Assembly (NCBI GenBank): GCA_900542825.1
Contig: UQOY01000010.1
Location: forward strand, 1-64,000
From: an uncultured Collinsella sp.
GTDB lineage: Bacteria; Actinomycetota; Coriobacteriia; Coriobacteriales; Coriobacteriaceae
Direction: 5' to 3'
Length of the DNA stretch: 64,000 bases
Within the stretch, counting starts at the first letter, position 1. Each line of letters starts with the position of its first letter. Below, in pieces: positions 33,519-42,900 of the stretch. Below the pieces are notes generated by a model. That model was not told where the DNA came from. It saw only the letters and a list, made by a program, of their open reading frames with translations, and did not search any database. The position numbers and the translations under genes were made by a program.

Positions 33519-36389
33519 ATGAGTCGCCGCAACACCGAGCTGCTCTTGCTCATCGCCTCGGCGTTCCCCGTCATCCTGCTGTATGCGATGTACGTCCTCA
33601 CCGCGGGCGCTGCCATCTCCTTTGAGACGCTCGCCGTACCGATCGGCCTCTTTGCCGCCTTTGCCGCGGCCCACATTGCCGTGCGCATCTTGGCGCCCGG
33701 TGCCGACCCCGCCATCCTACCCATCGTATTTATACTTTCGGGCATCGGCATCACGTTCGTGACGCGTCTCGCCCCCGCTCTCGCCATCTCACAGCTCATC
33801 ATCCTGTTTGTCTCGGTGGCCCTGATGGTGGGAACGCTTGCACTGGTCAAAAACCTCGACGTGGTCATGCGCTACAAGTACACCTTTGGCATTATCGGCA
33901 TCATCCTGCTGATGCTGCCCATCTTTATCGGCACCACGATCTCGGGCTCCAAGCTGTGGATTCGCATCGCGGGCTTTACCATCCAGCCTGGCGAGTTCGC
34001 CAAGGTCTTTATCGTGCTGTTCCTGGCCGGCTACTTGGCCGAGAACCGCGAGCTGCTCTCCATCTCCAACCGCAAGATCCTGGGCTTTAAGATCCCTCGT
34101 CTGCGACTGCTGCTGCCGCTGTTTGCCGTGTGGGGTGTGTGCCTGCTCGTCGTCGTCTTCGAACGCGACCTGGGTTCGGCCGTGCTGTTCTACACCATCT
34201 TCTTGCTGATGCTCTACGTTGCCACGGGGCGCTTTTCGTATGTCGTTATCGGCCTTGCGCTCTTAGCTGTCGGAGCCGTGGGCGCCTACAAGTTCCTATC
34301 GCACGTTCAGGTGCGTTTCCAGGTTTGGGTCGATCCGTTTAAGGACGCCCAGGGCCAGGGCTACCAGATCGTCCAGTCGCTCTTCTCGCTTGCCGATGGC
34401 GGTCTGGTCGGTGTTGGCATCGGCAACGGCATGGCCAACAACATCCCTGTCGTCGAGTCCGACTTTATCTTCTCGGCTATCGGCGAGGAGATGGGCCTTT
34501 TGGGCGGCGGCGCCGTGCTCATCCTGTTTATGCTCTTTGCCGTGCGTGGCCTCACCACAGCTGCCCGCGCTAAATCCGACCTCGCCGCCTTTAGCGCCAC
34601 GGGTCTTACGGCAGCCATCAGCTTCCAGGCCTTTTTGATCGTGGGCGGCGTCACCCGCCTGATCCCGCTGACCGGCGTCACCCTGCCCTTTATGAGCCAG
34701 GGCGGCTCCTCGCTGCTGGCGAGCTTTATCATCGTCGCGCTCCTGCTGCGCGCCGGTGACGAGGCTACCGGACGCGAGGCCGAGCTTACCGGCACCGGCA
34801 CCATGGCCGCCATCACCGATGATCAGGTCGCATCTGCCGCCGCCCCGACGGGCACGCGCTTTGCCACCTCGTCTTCCTACGGCAGCGGCAGCCATTCCGT
34901 CGGCTCGCGCATGCGACGTCGCCTGCTCGACACGCCTGAATCCGGTGTGCTCGGCCGCGTTGCGCTCGCCAACCGTCTAACCCGCGCGGTGCTCGCCTTT
35001 ACGGCGCTGTTCGCCATCCTTATCGGCAACCTCACCTATGTCCAGGTCATTAAGGCCAAGGACTATCAGGACATGCCGACCAACAACCACACCATCGCCC
35101 GCTCCAAGTACATCCAGCGCGGCTCCATCATCACGTCCGACGGCGTGACGCTGGCCGAGTCGCTGCAGCAGGAGGACGGCACCTACGTACGCTCCTACCC
35201 CAACGGTAACCTGGCAGCGCACGTGGTTGGCTACGTGAGCCAGCAGTATGGCACCACCGCCATCGAGAGCGTCATGAACGACACGCTCACCGGCTCTAAG
35301 GATTACTCCAGCTGGAACAACGCCATCGCGTCGCTCGCGGGCCAGACCCAGCCGGGCAACACCGCCAAGCTCACCATCGACTCGCGCATCCAGACGGCGG
35401 CCGAGCAGGCGCTCAAGGGCTTTAAGGGCGCTGTGGTGGTCATCGACCCGCGTACCGGCGCGGTGCTCGCATGTGCCAGCTCGCCCACCTACGACAACAC
35501 CAACATCGATGCCCTGCTGCAGACGGGCGGCGGCGAGGACGGCTCCATGTACAATCGCGCCATGGACGCGCTGTACACGCCGGGCTCGACCTTTAAGGTC
35601 GTCACACTCTCCGCGGCACTCGAGACCGGTACCGCCAGCCTTACCAGCACCTACCAGGCGCCCGGCTCCATGGACATCGGCAACGCACAGGTCACCAACT
35701 ATGCCAACGAGAGCTACGGCACCATCAGCCTGCAGCAGGCCTTTGCCGTGTCCTCCAACGTCGTCTTTGGCCAGGTGGCAAACGAAGTTGGCGCAAACAC
35801 GCTCGTGCAGTTTGCCAACGCCTTTGGCTACGGCCAAAAGCTCGGCCAGGACCTGACCTCCGCGGCCTCCATCATGGCCGACCCGTCGCTCATGACCGAG
35901 TGGGAGACCGCCTGGGCCGGCGCCGGCCAGCCTGTCGGCATGGACCACACGCCCGGCCCGCAGACCACCGTCATGCAAAACGCCGTGATTGCCGCCGCCA
36001 TCGCTAACAGTGGCGTAGTCATGGACCCGTACTTTGTAGCCCAGGTACTTGCCCCGGACGGAACCGTGGTCAAGACCACGCAGTCCCGCTCGCTGGGGCA
36101 GGCCGTCAGCTCCGCCACGGCCGACCAGGTCAAGCAGGCCATGCTTGCCGTCGTCCAGTCCGGCACCGGCACCGATGCCCAGATCCCCGGCGTCAAGGTC
36201 GCCGGCAAGACCGGCTCGGCCGAGATCGGCGGCACCAACGTCAACTCTATGTTCGTTGGCTTTGCACCTTACGATTCACCCACGGTCGCCATCTCGGTGG
36301 CCTTGGAGGATTTCGACAAGCATGACGTCAAGGCCGCCAAGATCGCCGGTATCGTCCTGACCGCGGCGCTTGCCGCACAGGGAGCGTGA
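33519..36389 (+). CDS. Natural fusion of SEDS glycosyltransferase (RodA/FtsW) and class B transpeptidase
   Basis: This 956-residue protein joins two peptidoglycan enzymes that are usually separate. Residues 1-415 are a SEDS polymerase with about ten helices, the IQPGEFAKVF and ERDLGSAVL motifs, and the late TGVTLPFMSQGGSS. A linker (about 416-480) leads to a second membrane helix and a penicillin-binding transpeptidase: Ser690 in GSTFKV, SSN at 745-747, and KTG at 897-899. An extracellular dimerisation (pedestal) part lies between. It should polymerise and cross-link lipid II in one chain, as a RodA-PbpA or FtsW-FtsI equivalent. The ATG at 33519 has AGGGAG upstream; a GTG at 33510 is too close to it. 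It lies between pstP and pknB. Confidence 0.93.
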   Translation: MSRRNTELLLLIASAFPVILLYAMYVLTAGAAISFETLAVPIGLFAAFAAAHIAVRILAPGADPAILPIVFILSGIGITFVTRLAPALAISQLIILFVSVALMVGTLALVKNLDVVMRYKYTFGIIGIILLMLPIFIGTTISGSKLWIRIAGFTIQPGEFAKVFIVLFLAGYLAENRELLSISNRKILGFKIPRLRLLLPLFAVWGVCLLVVVFERDLGSAVLFYTIFLLMLYVATGRFSYVVIGLALLAVGAVGAYKFLSHVQVRFQVWVDPFKDAQGQGYQIVQSLFSLADGGLVGVGIGNGMANNIPVVESDFIFSAIGEEMGLLGGGAVLILFMLFAVRGLTTAARAKSDLAAFSATGLTAAISFQAFLIVGGVTRLIPLTGVTLPFMSQGGSSLLASFIIVALLLRAGDEATGREAELTGTGTMAAITDDQVASAAAPTGTRFATSSSYGSGSHSVGSRMRRRLLDTPESGVLGRVALANRLTRAVLAFTALFAILIGNLTYVQVIKAKDYQDMPTNNHTIARSKYIQRGSIITSDGVTLAESLQQEDGTYVRSYPNGNLAAHVVGYVSQQYGTTAIESVMNDTLTGSKDYSSWNNAIASLAGQTQPGNTAKLTIDSRIQTAAEQALKGFKGAVVVIDPRTGAVLACASSPTYDNTNIDALLQTGGGEDGSMYNRAMDALYTPGSTFKVVTLSAALETGTASLTSTYQAPGSMDIGNAQVTNYANESYGTISLQQAFAVSSNVVFGQVANEVGANTLVQFANAFGYGQKLGQDLTSAASIMADPSLMTEWETAWAGAGQPVGMDHTPGPQTTVMQNAVIAAAIANSGVVMDPYFVAQVLAPDGTVVKTTQSRSLGQAVSSATADQVKQAMLAVVQSGTGTDAQIPGVKVAGKTGSAEIGGTNVNSMFVGFAPYDSPTVAISVALEDFDKHDVKAAKIAGIVLTAALAAQGA

Positions 36390-36521
36390 TGCCCATGATC
36401 GAATCGGACACCCGAGGCGCGCCGCGGCCGAAGAGTTAGCGGCAACGCGCCACACGGCCCCAGCGGCCACATCATAGGTACTACACACATCGTTGAGCGA
36501 ATAGTTATGTTAGGAGCAGGA

Positions 36522-38483
36522 ATGGAACAGAGGGTCCTCGGGGGAAGATACCTCCTCAAGGATAAGGTGGGGACAGGCGGCATGGCGACCGTCTACCGTG
36601 CACAGGACCAGGTCCTCGACCGCACGGTTGCTGTCAAGATCATGCTGCCGCAGTATGCTGGCGACGCAACCTTCGCCGCACGCTTTAAGCAGGAGGCCCA
36701 GGCAGCAGCCGGTCTCTCCTCCCCCTATATCGTGGGCGTCTACGATTGGGGCAAGGACGGCGACACCTATTACATCGTCATGGAGTACCTGCGCGGCACC
36801 GACCTTAAGAGCGGCATCAAGAGCCACGGCGCCCTCGACCCCAAGAAGGTCGCCCAGATCGGCTCGCAGATCAGCTCTGCGCTTTCGGTCGCCCACAAGC
36901 ACGAGATCATCCACCGCGACATTAAGCCGCAGAACATCATGGTGCTGCCCGACGGCAACATCAAGGTGATGGACTTTGGCATCGCGCGCGCCAAGAACAG
37001 CCACCTCACGCAAGACAACAACGTGCTGGGAACCGCCCACTACGTCAGCCCCGAGCAGACCCGCGGTCAGGACCTCGGCCCCACCTCGGATATCTACTCG
37101 CTGGGCGTCGTGATGTACGAGTGCGCCACCGGCCGCGTTCCCTTTGACGGTGACGACGCTATCTCAGTCGCACTCAAGCAGGTCAACGAGCTGCCTATTC
37201 CGCCGAGCCAGATCAACTCCGGTGTCGACGCCGACCTTGAGCGCATCATCCTCAAGTGCATGGAGAAGGATCCGGCAAACCGCTTCCAGACCGCCGACGA
37301 GCTGCGTCAGGTGCTCAACAGCTACCTGTCGGGCCGTGCCGTCAACGTCTCGGAGCCCACGCGCATCATCGGTGCCCCCGGTGAGCTGGGCGCCACCAAG
37401 ACTCGCGAGCTTTCCGATCAGACGCGCGCCATGGTGCGTCCCGTCTCGGGCGTGAGCGGCCAGAATACCGCCCGTAGCTCGGTTTCGGGCTCCACCGGCT
37501 CCTACGAGGTCGAAGAGCCCAAATCCAACAAGAACAAGATCATCGCCGCCGTGGTGGCAGCCGTTGCCGTCATCGGCATCGTGGTGGCCTTTGCCACAGG
37601 ACTCTTTGGCGGCGAGCAGGTCACCGTGCCCGATGTGCTGGGCAAGGACCAGCAGACTGCCGTCGAGCTGATCAAGGAAGCCGGCCTCGAGGTCGGCACC
37701 ATCGACCAAAGCTACAACGACGATGTCGACGAGGGCAAGGTCGCCGAGCAGACGCCCAACGGCAACACCAAGAAGGCCAAGGGCACCAAGGTGAACCTGG
37801 TAATCTCCAAGGGCCCCAAGCCCTCCGAGAAGGTTGAGGTTCCCCGGCTTGTCGGCCTGACCAAGGACCAGGCAGAAGCCGCACTGGCAAGCGTTGGCCT
37901 GAAGGGCAACGCCTCCGAGGAGGCCAACGAGGCCGATGAGGGCCAGGTCTTTGAGCAGGGCACCGAAGCCGGTAAGGAAGTCGCGAAGGGCACGACCATC
38001 TCGTACAAGGTCTCGAGCGGCCCGGATACCACGTCCGTCCCCGATCTGACCGACATGACCGAGGCCCAGGCGCGCAACGCCCTCGATATGGCAGGCTTTG
38101 GCGTCGACGTTAGCTACCAGGAGAACGACTCGGTTACCGAGGGCACCGTGATCAGCTGGAACCCCAGTGGCAAGCAGAAGCCCGGCGCCACGATTACCGT
38201 CGTCATTGCCAAGAAGTCCGGCAAGGCCAGTGTTCCGGGCAACCTGTACGGCAAGAGCATCTCCGCCGCCGTCACCGCGCTCAACAACGCCGGTTTCTAT
38301 AACATCGGCTTCTGTGACCAGAACGGCAATCCCGTAAGCGGTAACGAGGATGCCACCGTTACGGGCGTCTCCCCCACTGGCAAGCAGTCCACCGACAGCA
38401 CGATTACGCTGACGGTCGCACTTTCTGGCTCGGGTTCGGGCTCTGGCTCGGGCACGGGTGACGATTCCGGTACGACCAACTAG
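36522..38483 (+). CDS. pknB: PASTA Ser/Thr kinase PknB
   Basis: This membrane kinase of about 653 residues senses muropeptides or lipid II. Residues 10-270 are a complete Hanks kinase: glycine loop VGTGGMATVYRA, Lys39, HRDIKPQN (131-138) and DFG (151-153). One membrane helix lies near 342-364. Outside are four PASTA repeats starting with VTVPDVLGK, VEVPRLVGL, TSVPDLTDM and ASVPGNLYG, and then a Gly/Ser tail. I choose the ATG at 36522 because TTAGGAGCAGG precedes it; the in-frame ATG at 36507 has none. There is a gap of about 130 bp after the fusion gene, which may hold its own promoter, and a strong terminator follows at 38536. Confidence 0.96.
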   Translation: MEQRVLGGRYLLKDKVGTGGMATVYRAQDQVLDRTVAVKIMLPQYAGDATFAARFKQEAQAAAGLSSPYIVGVYDWGKDGDTYYIVMEYLRGTDLKSGIKSHGALDPKKVAQIGSQISSALSVAHKHEIIHRDIKPQNIMVLPDGNIKVMDFGIARAKNSHLTQDNNVLGTAHYVSPEQTRGQDLGPTSDIYSLGVVMYECATGRVPFDGDDAISVALKQVNELPIPPSQINSGVDADLERIILKCMEKDPANRFQTADELRQVLNSYLSGRAVNVSEPTRIIGAPGELGATKTRELSDQTRAMVRPVSGVSGQNTARSSVSGSTGSYEVEEPKSNKNKIIAAVVAAVAVIGIVVAFATGLFGGEQVTVPDVLGKDQQTAVELIKEAGLEVGTIDQSYNDDVDEGKVAEQTPNGNTKKAKGTKVNLVISKGPKPSEKVEVPRLVGLTKDQAEAALASVGLKGNASEEANEADEGQVFEQGTEAGKEVAKGTTISYKVSSGPDTTSVPDLTDMTEAQARNALDMAGFGVDVSYQENDSVTEGTVISWNPSGKQKPGATITVVIAKKSGKASVPGNLYGKSISAAVTALNNAGFYNIGFCDQNGNPVSGNEDATVTGVSPTGKQSTDSTITLTVALSGSGSGSGSGTGDDSGTTN

Positions 38484-38535
38484 TCGCCACCCCACCGCTC
38501 ATCACGGCTCTCGCCGCAAACATATTCGCTCACAG

Positions 38536-38575
38536 GCGCCCGCTTGCTCCCCCAGCAAGCGGGCGCTTCGTTTTT
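38536..38575 (+). terminator. Terminator of the pknB operon
   Basis: GCGCCCGCTTGCT, loop CCCCC and AGCAAGCGGGCGC, then TTCGTTTTT: a 13-bp perfect stem about 50 bp after the pknB stop codon. Confidence 0.93.
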
Positions 38576-38591
38576 GACATGGCATTGAACC

Positions 38592-38621
38592 AGAAGAACC
38601 CGGCACCGTAGCGGTACCGGG
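38592..38621 (-). terminator. Terminator beside the tRNA-Arg 3'-end copy
   Basis: On the minus strand, CCCGGTACC-loop-GGTGCCGGG is followed by TTCTTCTGG. It follows the copied tRNA 3' end, as the terminator at 57381-57404 follows the real tRNA-Arg, and both end in TTCTGG. Confidence 0.65.
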
Positions 38622-38634
38622 CTCGATATTCCTC

Positions 38635-38720
38635 TGGTGCCCCCGGGCGGATTCGAAAACTCCCCCGCGGGGAAATTGGTGACACGGGTGTCGACTGTCC
38701 GAATCCGACAGCGGCCCCCA
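38635..38720. repeat. tRNA-Arg 3'-end copy within a palindromic element (candidate left att site)
   Basis: Positions 38635-38657 are identical to 57414-57436, the last 23 bases of tRNA-Arg(CCT) including CCA, in the same orientation. A GC palindrome (CCCCCGCGGGG) and then a diverged inverted copy ending GCGGCCCCCA follow, so the whole element is a tRNA-derived palindrome. It does not fold as a complete tRNA. Confidence 0.8.
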
Positions 38721-38724
38721 CAAA

Positions 38725-39932
38725 TGAACTGCACCCCAAAACTTGGACGGCTTAAATAAGAACTACGCCGCAAGGGGCTGGCTCCGGAACTCCTCCGGGG
38801 TCAGCCCCTTCAGTTTAACCTGCCTCCGCCTCGTGTTCCAATGGGCGACGTATGCGTCCAGGTCCGCCTTGAAGGACTCGAAGTCGGGCCATGTCCTTCC
38901 CCGGAAGAACTCGTCCTTCATGTGGCCGAAGACCTGCTCGGTGGCGCCGTTGTCGATGCAGTTGCCCTTTCTGGACATGCTCTGGACGATCCCGGCGTCC
39001 CTCAACCTCCCGCACCATGCGGCGTGCTGGTACTGCCAGCCCATGTCGCCGTGAAGCACCGGTTTCGCGCCCTCGGGCATCTTCGCCAGCAGCCGGTCGA
39101 GTAGCTCGGCCTACTGCGCCATGCCCGGGCTGGTCGACGTCGACCACGCGGCTATCTCCTTGCTGCCGAAGTCGTACACCGGCGCGAAGTAGGCCTTGCC
39201 CCAGGGCTGCTTGAACTCGGTAACGTCGGCGCCCATCTTCTGCCACGGCCCGTCGGCGGCGAAGTCGCGCCCGATGACGTTCTCGAACGTCTCGCCCACG
39301 ACGCCCCTGTACGTGTTGTACCTACGGTAGTCGGTCTCGCGGCGGATGCCGCAGCGGACCCCCGTCTCCCGCATCATCTTGAGCACGGTCTTGTCGGCTA
39401 TGCGCGCGCCCAGCTCGGCGCGCGGGCACATGGCGACCTGGCGGTGGCCGCACCCGTTGGCCGTGCGCGAGAAGATCTCCGCCACCGCGCCCCGCAGCTC
39501 CGGGCGCGTCGGCCTCGGCGGGTGCGCGAGGGCGTAGTAGTAGCTGGACCGGGCCAGGCCGGCGCACTCCAGCAGGCTCCTCAGCTTGAGCGGCGCCAGG
39601 GACATGACCCCGAACGCCTTCATGGCGTCCTGCTTGCCCATGCCGCCGTCGACCACGGCCGAGGCGGCGGCGACCTTCTGCTCGTATGTGTACCTGGTCT
39701 GCTTGCCGTCCATGGATAGCAGCACCTCGCTTCCGAACGACCGGTATACGTAGAGCCATTGTCTCACGGTGTTGCGAGGGACCGACAGCGTCTTCGCCGC
39801 CGACTCGGAGCCGTGCCCTCGCTCGAAGAGTGCGATCGCCGCCTTCCTGGCCTCGATGTCGTGTTTCACCCTCAAGTCGACACGCATAAAAAGCCTCCCA
39901 TTTCTCGTGTCCAAGAAATGGGAGGCAGTTCA
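38725..39932 (-). mobile_element. Defective IS3-family insertion sequence
   Basis: This element is about 1,208 bp. Imperfect terminal inverted repeats (38725-38748 and 39909-39932) both begin TGAACTGC and share CTTGGAC at the inner end, with 19 of 24 positions matching. The TG...CA tips fit the IS3 family. The flanking bases (AAA left, CCC right) show no target duplication, so the element or its flank has been rearranged. It sits five bases right of the tRNA-derived palindrome. Confidence 0.85.
38763..39887 (-). pseudogene. IS3-family transposase, internally deleted and with a nonsense codon
   Basis: Translation begins MRVDLRVKHDIEARK after GGGAGGC. It has an OrfA-type helix-turn-helix (SAAKTLSVPRNTVRQWL) and then jumps at about residue 110 from FGVMSLAPLK to LRSLLECAGLARSSYYYAL, which is OrfB sequence; the usual C-terminal part of OrfA and the N-terminus of OrfB are missing. 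The DDE core follows (MGADVTEFKQP, VYDFGSKEIAAW). A TAG at 39111-39113 stops it after SPGMAQ; the frame then continues with AELLDRLLAKMPEGAKPVLHGDMG and EFFRGR... to 38763, so the final Asp/Glu part is cut off. It is not expected to be active. Deletion is inferred from family structure. Confidence 0.85.
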
Positions 39933-39972
39933 CCCCGGAGGGACGCCTTTTTGCTCGGTATGATGCGAGCCG

Positions 39973-42900
39973 TTAGCGACGACGCTTGCGGTCGATCACA
40001 CGGGCCGCCGCCAGTGCGGTGACACCGGAGCCACCGGCAAGTGCGGCTGCAAGAATCGATGCATCACCAGTACCCGGCAGGCCCGAACCCTTCGAAGGCT
40101 TACCAGGCTTCTTGTTGTGGTCGGAACCACCCTGCTGGCTGCCACCAGTCGTACCGGGCTTCTCGGGCTGCCCGGGCTTATCGGTGCCCGAGCCGCCAAA
40201 GTTGGCCATTGCGACATTCAATGACTCGAGTGCGGCGGAGACCTCATCGGCAGAGCCGCGCTCAAGCAGCCCCTTAGCGGCGGCGATGGCATCGGCAAGC
40301 TGGGCCTTCTGCTCATCGGTGCCGTTGGAGGTATCCATGTTTTCGGCCTTGACGATAGCGTCCTTAAGGGCGCTCACGTTGACCAGCGCCTTCAGAGCAT
40401 CGGCGATCTTGGCGCGCGCGGCGGCAACATCGTCGACGGAACCGTTCTTGAGAACTTCCTCGGCATCGGCGACAGCAGCGTTGAGCTGAGCCATCGAATC
40501 ATCGGTGTAGTCCTCAGCACGAGCATTCTTGGCAGAAGCGATATCGGCCTTGAGCGCCTTGACGTTGACCAGAGCGGCCTTGGCATCGTTGATTGCCTGG
40601 GCCAGGTCAGCGTCGTTGGCGGAATCGTGCGGAGCCTTGGCCGCGTCGATGGCGGCAGCAAACGGCGCCCAGCTTGCCTCGGTGTAGTCGGCCTTGTCGA
40701 GCTTCTCGGCCTCGGCGATGACCTTGTTCAGATCGACGGCCTCACGCAGGGCAAGACCGGTCTTGGCGTCGTTGAGCTTCGCGGCCGCAGCAGCAACCTG
40801 CTCGGCAGTACCGTTCTTAAGGGCAGCGGCGGAGTCGTCGAAAGCCGCCTTGTAGGCGTTATAAGACTCATCGGTATACAGCTTGCCGTTGGTCTTCTTA
40901 AACTCGGCACGGGCGGCGATAAGCTCGCTGGCATCGACCAGCTTGCCCTCGGCGTCCTCGAGCGCAGCCTGTGCTGCCTTGAGCTGCTTCGGGGTCACCT
41001 TGGCATCGGCGATCAGGCCCTCAAGCGCGCTCATGGCATCGCGATAGGCGGCAGCGCTATCGGTCGTGTACTTGTCGGCGGCGGCGTCGGCCTCGCCGTA
41101 CACCAGCTTGGCGTCGGCAAGAGCGACCTCGGCACGCTGCTGAGCGCTCTGGTCAAAGACCAGCGCGTCCTTCTTTGCCTTGAGCGCGGCAAGCAAAGCC
41201 TCGCCCTCGGACTTAGCAAGCTCATCGGGGTTGGCGAACGCCTGCTCGGCCTCGACATAGGCATCTGCATATGCCTGGTAGCTCGCAACGGTGTACTGGC
41301 CATCGTCGTTAGAAATCTTCTCGGGAAGAGCCTCGCCTGTATACTTCTCGACGCCGGCGGCGTTGGCGGACCTCAGAGCGGCGGTCACGGAATCGACCGT
41401 CGTCTGCGTAGCCTTGGTGTTGGCGAGCGTCTCCTTTGCGGTGGCGAGAGCCTTGTTGAAGGCGTCGGCAGTCGACTTGGTCCAACCGCTCACGTCCTTA
41501 CCGTCAAGTTCATCGACAGCAGCCTGCAGCGCCGTGGTATCGGCGGGGTTGGCATCGTCGATCAGGAAGAACTCGGCGATCTCGGGGGCCGTGCCGTCCC
41601 ACGTGACCTTGATGTCCTTAACGGCAGAGAAGGTCGAACCGGCAGCGCGGGTGAGCGTGCCAAAGCAGAACTCGCTTACGGGCTGGCTCAACGTGCCCAG
41701 GTCGATGTCCTCCGTCTTGCTATAGGCGGCATCGGTATAAACCGTAGCAGTCACCTTTGCGTTGGAGGGCGTACCGGCAGAGACGACGCGCACGCCCGAG
41801 AACACCTTGCCACCCTCGGCAATGGGCTCGGAGACGTGATACACCAGGGTGCCGTTGTTGTCCTGCGGACGCCAGGCGGTCTTGGTATCGCCATCGGCAA
41901 GGTTAGCCGGCGTCTTGCCCTCGACCTCGGTGCTCGAGGAATCGAAGTCGGCATCGCCATAGGTGCTTACATACTCGCCGCCGTTGATACGGATCTCACC
42001 GATCTCGATCCAGCGCTGTGTGTAGGTCGCGGTAAAGCGAATGCGCATGTAGCGACCGGTCACATTGAGCTTCTCGGTACCGTTGGGATCGTTCTCGTTG
42101 GTAGCGGTAACATCGGTCTTGGGGTTGGCCGTGCACATGTTGCCCGGATTCTTGGTGTCGTGCGTGAGCCAAGCTGCGTTCTTAGCGGTATCGCTGTTAA
42201 ACGTATTCTCGATTGTAGCGGCATCGCTGTTGATCTTGAGAACCTCGGTCCACTGATCATCAGCAGCATCCGGGCTGTCGGCGACCTCGATAACACCCTT
42301 GCGGATGAAGTCGTAGGTCGTCTCGGGCACGTAGTATGCGATGGAGTTGATCTTGCGCTCCTGGCCAAGATCGAACACAATCGTGCTGCCCTCGGTGGCA
42401 CCCTGCGTGTTCTTGAAGGTGGTGGAAAGGTCGCCGTCGAAGATCTTCGAAGCGTCAAAGTTGCCCAGGTCGCCCTTTACATAAGAGGGAGCCTTGACCG
42501 TCTTGTAGCTCGCGGAGAAATTGACAAACGCCACATCGCAGGCAGCGGATGCCTTGACGCCCACAAAACGGGCCTGGACAGGCTTCTTGGCACTGGCATA
42601 GTCGATCCACTCGAGTGCGTTCTGGGAGTACACAACCTTGGCACCTGCGGGAAGCGTCATGCCGTCGGTGTTGATGGTGACGTCGTTGCGCACGGCGCCC
42701 AGATCAACTGCCAGATAGTTATTGGAACCAAAAGAAACGGTGCCATCGGAGAGCCTGACGTTACCATCCTCGCCCGTGGCCTTGAGGCTCACGCCAGAGA
42801 TATCGGAGCGGATGGTGCCCGTGCTGGCTTCCTTGCCCTTAGAGGTAGCGATCTCGTAGACCTGCCACCACTTGGCGGTGTCCTCAGTCGCACGCACGCG

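Noticed and set aside
38635..38720. Second functional tRNA gene
   Set aside because: Only the 3' 23 bases match tRNA-Arg; there is no D-arm, anticodon arm or matching 5' acceptor strand.
38480..38773. Short minus-strand frame starting MRRSSYLSRPS over the tRNA-like element
   Set aside because: It translates repeat and tRNA-derived DNA (RCRIRTVDTRVTNFP), a known type of spurious protein, and overlaps a terminator and an IS end.
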